Source: Bacteroidota bacterium (GTDB lineage: Bacteria; Bacteroidota; Bacteroidia; Bacteroidales; Paludibacteraceae). From it: DNA of 8,936 nt. Under the pieces are notes generated by a model, which saw only the letters and a program-made list of their open reading frames with translations, did no database searches and was not told the origin of the DNA. A program made the translations under genes and the position numbers. The stretch is taken from assembly GCA_022709605.1 (NCBI GenBank), contig JAKLIM010000133.1:1-8936 (forward strand), in the 5' to 3' direction. Shown here piece by piece: positions 5,816-8,936 of this stretch (positions are counted from its first letter, which is position 1; each line of letters opens with the position of its first letter).

Positions 5816-6862
5816 TTATTTTTCATCGTATTGCTTTAATATCTTCAAAAACTGCTCTTTATCAGGTATAATGGTTTGGTATTTCGAGGCAAAAATTTGG
5901 TTGTTGCCTTCGGGCAATGTCATTTCTACCATTGCCTTGTTTTTAAGTTTGCACAGCACTATGCCTATTGTTGGATTCTCGCCTTCGTGTTTTTCAAACC
6001 GGTCGTAATAATTTACATACATCTGCATTTGTCCTAAGTCTTGATGCGAGAGTTTGCCAATTTTCAAATCTACCAGCACAAAACATCTCAAAATCCTGTT
6101 GTAGAATACCAAATCCACTCTGTAATGTTCTTCATCGAAGGTAAAGCGCACTTGCCGTCCACCAAAAAAGAATCCCTTGCCTAATTCGAGCATAAATGTT
6201 TCAATCTGGTTGATGATGGCGGTTTCTAACTCTGTTTCGGAATATCCCGCTTTTTCTTCTAATCCCAGAAACTCCAATACCAAAGGGTCTTTAATCACAT
6301 CCAGAGATGTTTCAATAAAATGCCCTTTTTCAGAAAGTTCCAATACTTTTTGTTTGTCTCTACTCAATGCCAGACGTTCGTATAGTCCAGCATTAAATTG
6401 TCGTTTAAGCTCTTTCAGTCCCCAACTGTTTTGCAAGGATTCAATTTCGTAAAATTTTCGTTCCAAATCGTTGTCCAGCTTTGATAGAAATACATAATGA
6501 CTCCACGATAAAAACTGACTTGGCAATTTCCGAGAAGCCGTCTCGGAAATCAAGTGGTTTTCTAATATCCGGGAAGGGTTCTCGGATATTAGAATTTGGT
6601 TCATATATACCAAATAGAACTTACGCATATTTTCGAGATTATCTACAGAGAATCCCTTACCGAAAGTGTGCGTGAGGTCTAAAGATACTTTTTCTAACAA
6701 TTGTGTGCCATACGCTGCTTTTTGGCTGCCTTGTTGCCATTCCTCCACTATCATTTTTCCCACCGAATAATACGTGTAAATCATAGCAGTGTTGGTGGTT
6801 CTTACTACCAACTTTCTAGCTTGTTCTATAAGCTCAATAATTTTTTGACTTAATTCAATCAT
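5816..6862 (-). CDS. yhcG: YhcG/DUF1016-family PD-(D/E)XK nuclease
   Basis: A 348-residue protein with a DUF1016 N-terminal helical domain (about 8-86: YYSVGKMIVEEWQ, YGTQLLEKVS, FSVDNLENMRKFY) and a C-terminal nuclease-like domain. From residue 117 the conserved core resumes with FLSWSHYVFL, WGLKELKRQ and DPLVLEFLGL. Catalytic-type residues are D250 in YRVDLVFY, then D265 and K267 in VLVDLKIG, followed by the family's GQMQMYVNYYD (278-288). The length is normal and all key residues are present, so it should be an active PD-(D/E)XK fold. The E. coli homologue has no settled role; the family is often found near restriction-modification and other mobile or defence genes, but here it stands alone. 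Residues 90-116 form a linker encoded by two related palindromes. It starts at ATG 6862 behind purine-rich AGAGAAAG and a good -7 box, 50 bp after the MFS gene. Confidence 0.9.
   Translation of the reverse strand: MIELSQKIIELIEQARKLVVRTTNTAMIYTYYSVGKMIVEEWQQGSQKAAYGTQLLEKVSLDLTHTFGKGFSVDNLENMRKFYLVYMNQILISENPSRILENHLISETASRKLPSQFLSWSHYVFLSKLDNDLERKFYEIESLQNSWGLKELKRQFNAGLYERLALSRDKQKVLELSEKGHFIETSLDVIKDPLVLEFLGLEEKAGYSETELETAIINQIETFMLELGKGFFFGGRQVRFTFDEEHYRVDLVFYNRILRCFVLVDLKIGKLSHQDLGQMQMYVNYYDRFEKHEGENPTIGIVLCKLKNKAMVEMTLPEGNNQIFASKYQTIIPDKEQFLKILKQYDEK
6526..6550. repeat. Palindrome 1 inside the nuclease gene
   Basis: ATTTCCGAGA (6526-6535) pairs perfectly with TCTCGGAAAT (6541-6550) around AGCCG. 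It is entirely within coding sequence and specifies the LISETASRKL part of the protein linker (residues 104-113). Its core CCGAGAAG...TCTCGG resembles that of palindrome 2; I count 13 identical positions of 17. Confidence 0.9.
6560..6594. repeat. Palindrome 2 inside the nuclease gene
   Basis: TTCTAATATCCG (6560-6571) pairs perfectly with CGGATATTAGAA (6583-6594). After one mismatch GAA pairs with TTC around GGG, so the stem nearly closes. It specifies LISENPSRIL (residues 91-100). Its centre is 39 bases, or 13 codons, from the centre of palindrome 1, and the encoded peptide repeats with the same 13-residue offset. Confidence 0.9.
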
Positions 6863-6878
6863 AGCTTTCTCTTTTTTA

Positions 6879-6886
6879 CAAAGATA
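6879..6886 (-). promoter_or_regulatory. Bacteroidota -7 promoter box for the nuclease gene
   Basis: Read on the minus strand this is TATCTTTG, a full match to TAnnTTTG, 16 bases before the ATG. With a start of transcription a few bases downstream, the leader would be very short and hold only the purine-rich AAAAAAGAGAAAG ribosome site. No TTTG-type -33 element is evident upstream. It would let the nuclease be expressed separately from the MFS gene. Confidence 0.5.
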
Positions 6887-6912
6887 TTGATACTCACACC
6901 TTGCATAATATA

Positions 6913-8115
6913 TTATCTCAACTTATTCCTGTTAAAATGCGGACCGGCCACCCGAACAAAAAACAGGAAGGAAAACAATGCAGCAAATCCGCCGGCCAGA
7001 TAGGCCAATTGCAAACCTCCGGTGCTATCGGCTATCCATCCGCCGGCTACCAGTCCGATACCGATACCAATGTCCCAGCTTGTCATGTAGGTAGAACTGG
7101 CTGTTGCTCTGCGATTATTGGGTGCCAGATTTACAAAAAGTGAATTGTAAGCCGGAAAAATCAGTCCGTACCCAACACCCATCAACAACGAAACCAGGTA
7201 AAAAATGATGGAAATTATCAAGTGATTTTCAAACATTTTGATTGTGGAGAGTAAAATGAAAGTGATGACGCAAAGTGCTGTTCCATAAGCGATCACCGGT
7301 ACTAATTTTCCTTTGTCCACTAATTTTCCACTTATTAATCGCGAAAAAGTGAGCCCCACTGCCATGAGCGAAAAGAAAACACCAACACCACTGAGAATAC
7401 CCAATTCTTTTCCGTAAAGCGCAATGTATGTAACTACTATTCCGTAAGGTACGCCCATGAGCAAAAGGCTGAATCCGGCATTGAAGCCTTCGAAAAGGAA
7501 AAAACGGTCGAATGCCAGGGGTTGTTTCAGATTTTTATCGGCCATATTTCGGGCTTTGATGGTGGAGGCAAATAAAAATCCGAGCGCACCGATGCCGATG
7601 GCAGTATAAAAAATCACATCGAAATTGTAAATGTCGTGGAGAAATAAACCGGTCATGGGGCCGACGGCCATCGCCAGGTTATTGGCAACACCAAAATAAC
7701 CCAACCCTTCGCCACGCCGCGAAGGTGGCATAATGTCAATCACCAAACTGTTTCCGGCAGTGGTAACAAATCCGAACGTGAACCCGTGTAAAATCCGGAA
7801 AAACAGGAATAATCCAATGGTATTGGCGATAGGATAGCCGACAAAAGTAAGCACAAAAAGCAGATAGGCAATAAGATAAACGGGTTTACGGTAGACCATG
7901 TCGAGGATAAAACCCGCAAACGGACGAATGAGTAAAGCGGCAATTGTATAACTTGAAAGAATTAAACCCACCAGTGATTTTGATGCTTCATATTTCTCGA
8001 TTAGATAAAGCGGAAATACCGGCACAAGCAGGTAAAATGCATAAAATAACAGAAAGTTACCAATGCAGGCATTGATAAAACTCGATGTCCAGAGTTTGTC
8101 TCGTTGGGTTTTCAA
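6913..8115 (-). CDS. MFS transporter, drug/sugar efflux (DHA1) type
   Basis: A 400-residue (or 415 with the upstream start) inner-membrane protein with about 12 hydrophobic helices and a polar central loop (IKARNMADKNLKQ) between helices 6 and 7. Two copies of the MFS loop motif are visible in 415-residue numbering: GFILDMVYRKPV (83-94) and its half-repeat GKLVDKGKLVPV (278-289). Also seen are FRILHGFTFGFVTTAGN (121-137), typical of helix 4, and PAYNSLFVNLAPNNRRATAS, typical of helices 10-11. Substrate cannot be told; related single-component MFS proteins export drugs or small metabolites by proton antiport. No ATG is usable, as the first Met is at residue 88. TTG at 8160 lies within a perfect hairpin and the next 15 codons read through a TTGATTGGTT direct repeat, so I prefer TTG at 8115, just before the conserved KLWTSSFIN block. 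It follows the DUF2148 gene on the same strand. Confidence 0.82.
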   Translation of the reverse strand: MKTQRDKLWTSSFINACIGNFLLFYAFYLLVPVFPLYLIEKYEASKSLVGLILSSYTIAALLIRPFAGFILDMVYRKPVYLIAYLLFVLTFVGYPIANTIGLFLFFRILHGFTFGFVTTAGNSLVIDIMPPSRRGEGLGYFGVANNLAMAVGPMTGLFLHDIYNFDVIFYTAIGIGALGFLFASTIKARNMADKNLKQPLAFDRFFLFEGFNAGFSLLLMGVPYGIVVTYIALYGKELGILSGVGVFFSLMAVGLTFSRLISGKLVDKGKLVPVIAYGTALCVITFILLSTIKMFENHLIISIIFYLVSLLMGVGYGLIFPAYNSLFVNLAPNNRRATASSTYMTSWDIGIGIGLVAGGWIADSTGGLQLAYLAGGFAALFSFLFFVRVAGPHFNRNKLR

Positions 8116-8120
8116 ATGAA

Positions 8121-8146
8121 TTGATTGGTTAAATGGTTGATTGGTT
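8121..8146. repeat. Short direct repeat TTGATTGGTT
   Basis: TTGATTGGTT occurs at 8121-8130 and again at 8137-8146. It lies just upstream of the preferred MFS start and looks like low-complexity spacer DNA. This is one reason for not reading it as the N-terminus of the transporter. Confidence 0.6.
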
Positions 8147-8149
8147 TTA

Positions 8150-8182
8150 AACTTTTCCAAAGTTTAGAACTTTGGAAAAGTT
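8150..8182. repeat. Perfect 15-bp inverted repeat between the DUF2148 and MFS genes
   Basis: AACTTTTCCAAAGTT (8150-8164) is matched perfectly by AACTTTGGAAAAGTT (8168-8182), with a three-base TAG loop. On the minus strand it begins 11 bases after the DUF2148 stop codon and ends in GTT TTAAAA, so it may act as a weak terminator or RNA stabiliser between the two genes. A possible TTG start of the MFS gene (8160) lies in one arm. Confidence 0.85.
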
Positions 8183-8193
8183 AGAAAGCGAAT

Positions 8194-8742
8194 TTATTTC
8201 GTTGGCGGAGTTTTTGAAATCCGGTCGAAAAAAGGATTTTTAGAAGAACAACTGATCGGAATGCCATAGATAGAACTGCAACCGGGCATCCAGTCCAGTT
8301 CCTGAACAACCCGTCCCACCGAAAACATTACCCGGCTATCGACCCGGTGATCGGCAGCTACTGAACAAGCTGATCCGATGGCAATTCCCACATCCACCGT
8401 ATTCAAAGCACAGGGCACATCCGGAAAATCGTTTTTTTCCGCACAGGTATCAAAACCGCAATAACCACAATTCAGGCTATGGACCTGTTGCTTAGTTCCA
8501 ATTAAGACTATCGCTTCGGCATGAAGAATATTTTCGGCATCACGCAGCACGAACTTTAATCCGGTTTTTTGGCTGTACTCCAACATGGCTTTGGATAATT
8601 CTTCAATCGAATCGTCGGTGATTAAAGCCACTTCGATAATATCAAAACCTTTTCCTTTTGGCGCTGTGCGTGCAGCCGTCATCATTTCGCCGGCTACTCG
8701 TAACAGGCGTTCGCGTCGTGTATCTTTTTCGTTGATTAACAT
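8194..8742 (-). CDS. DUF2148 ferredoxin-like protein
   Basis: A 182-residue cytoplasmic protein, complete, starting at ATG 8742. The N-terminal half (about 7-85) is a helix-strand region: RERLLRVAGEMMTAARTAPKGKG, then FDIIEVALITDD and AEAIVLIGTK. It leads into a cysteine motif, NCGYCGFDTCAEK, with C92-x2-C95-x4-C100 and C111 ten residues later. That is the spacing of a four-cysteine [4Fe-4S] domain. More cysteines follow at 126, 155 and 165. The block VDVGIAIGSACSVAADHRVDSRVMFSVG (117-144) is strongly conserved in DUF2148 proteins as I know them. No substrate is known for the family; an electron-transfer or redox role is inferred from the cluster motif. It lies 51 bp downstream of the suhB-like gene and upstream of the MFS gene, all on one strand, so co-transcription is plausible. 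Confidence 0.85.
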   Translation of the reverse strand: MLINEKDTRRERLLRVAGEMMTAARTAPKGKGFDIIEVALITDDSIEELSKAMLEYSQKTGLKFVLRDAENILHAEAIVLIGTKQQVHSLNCGYCGFDTCAEKNDFPDVPCALNTVDVGIAIGSACSVAADHRVDSRVMFSVGRVVQELDWMPGCSSIYGIPISCSSKNPFFDRISKTPPTK

Positions 8743-8750
8743 TAACTCAT

Positions 8751-8775
8751 TTACAATTTATTTATTTACAATTTA
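8751..8775. repeat. Short direct repeat TTACAATTTA
   Basis: TTACAATTTA occurs at 8751-8760 and again at 8766-8775, giving a 15-base period. It fills about half of the 51-bp spacer between the suhB-like gene and the DUF2148 gene. It is probably neutral low-complexity DNA. Confidence 0.6.
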
Positions 8776-8793
8776 CGATTTGCCACTTCTACT

Positions 8794-8936
8794 TTAAAAC
8801 TCTTTAATTTTAGACAGGATAAGGTCATCTATCAACCCATTACTTGCCACTATTTCGCGTCCGAACAAGTAATTATCTCCGCCTTTATAATCGGTTACTG
8901 TTCCGCCAGCTTCTTTTACAATGACTGCACCGGCAG
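8794..8936 (-). CDS. suhB: Inositol monophosphatase family protein, C-terminal part (partial)
   Basis: The last 46 codons of a gene that enters from the right edge and ends at a TAA (8794-8796). The translation begins AGAVIVKEAGGTVTDYKGG and continues DNYLFGREIVASN. This is the closing block of the inositol monophosphatase/SuhB family, where the DLAAG...EAGG.V.D..GG.NY core precedes the final helix. The catalytic metal ligands would lie mainly upstream, outside the window. The family hydrolyses inositol-1-phosphate or related sugar phosphates with Mg2+; SuhB also has a role in rRNA transcription in E. coli. It is the first seen gene of the minus-strand group suhB, DUF2148, MFS. Confidence 0.88.
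   Translation of the reverse strand, partial: AGAVIVKEAGGTVTDYKGGDNYLFGREIVASNGLIDDLILSKIKEF

Noticed and set aside
6177..6675. Plus-strand open frames opposite the nuclease gene, including one crossing both palindromes.
   Set aside because: They mirror a well-supported minus-strand nuclease with intact catalytic residues. The open frame across the palindromes follows from their symmetry.
5816..6862. The YhcG nuclease as part of a defence or toxin system in this window.
   Set aside because: No methyltransferase, restriction, toxin-antitoxin or recombinase gene accompanies it; neighbours are a transporter and a lipid enzyme.

Overview
The window looks like chromosomal DNA of a Bacteroidota bacterium. 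The evidence is the adjacent gliding-motility genes gldE and gldD, a group II (bacterial type) geranylgeranylglyceryl phosphate synthase, a universal stress protein with an N-terminal DUF2007-like domain, two promoter-like TAnnTTTG boxes, weak Shine-Dalgarno signals and AT-rich spacers full of short palindromes. A placement in class Bacteroidia (the Marinilabiliales/Prolixibacteraceae area) is a guess. No rRNA, tRNA, CRISPR array, transposase or integrase was seen. No stretch longer than 300 bases lacks a gene.

Left part (1-2047). The 3' end of a LutA/YkgE-type Fe-S protein gene enters from the left edge and converges on a minus-strand gene for a DUF2007-Usp-Usp stress protein. A divergent spacer (1479-1666) holds a 12-bp inverted repeat and a good -7 promoter box. 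It leads into a small membrane-anchored protein of unknown function.

Middle part (2048-5784, plus strand). The order is gldE, gldD, an Sfp-type 4'-phosphopantetheinyl transferase whose GTG start lies inside gldD, and then the GGGP synthase. A 42-bp array of AAAGA-type heptads separates gldE and gldD. A spacer of about 240 bp before the GGGP synthase is built from repeat-like, hairpin-rich DNA. That spacer also carries a spurious 34-codon extension of the GGGP synthase frame, so the start is placed at 5023.

Right part (5785-8936, minus strand). Read in transcription order, this holds the 3' end of an inositol monophosphatase (suhB-like), a DUF2148 ferredoxin-like protein, a 12-helix MFS transporter and a YhcG/DUF1016 PD-(D/E)XK nuclease with its own likely promoter. 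The nuclease gene converges on the GGGP synthase gene.

Most genes are ordinary housekeeping or phylum-specific genes, and no multi-gene novel system can be demonstrated. The most interesting signal is a pair of related perfect DNA palindromes, exactly 13 codons apart, inside the nuclease gene. They encode a repeated LISExxSRxL-type peptide in the linker between the two halves of the protein. Next in interest are the composite repeat in front of the GGGP synthase and the neighbourhood linking gliding genes, carrier-protein activation and an archaeal-type lipid enzyme.
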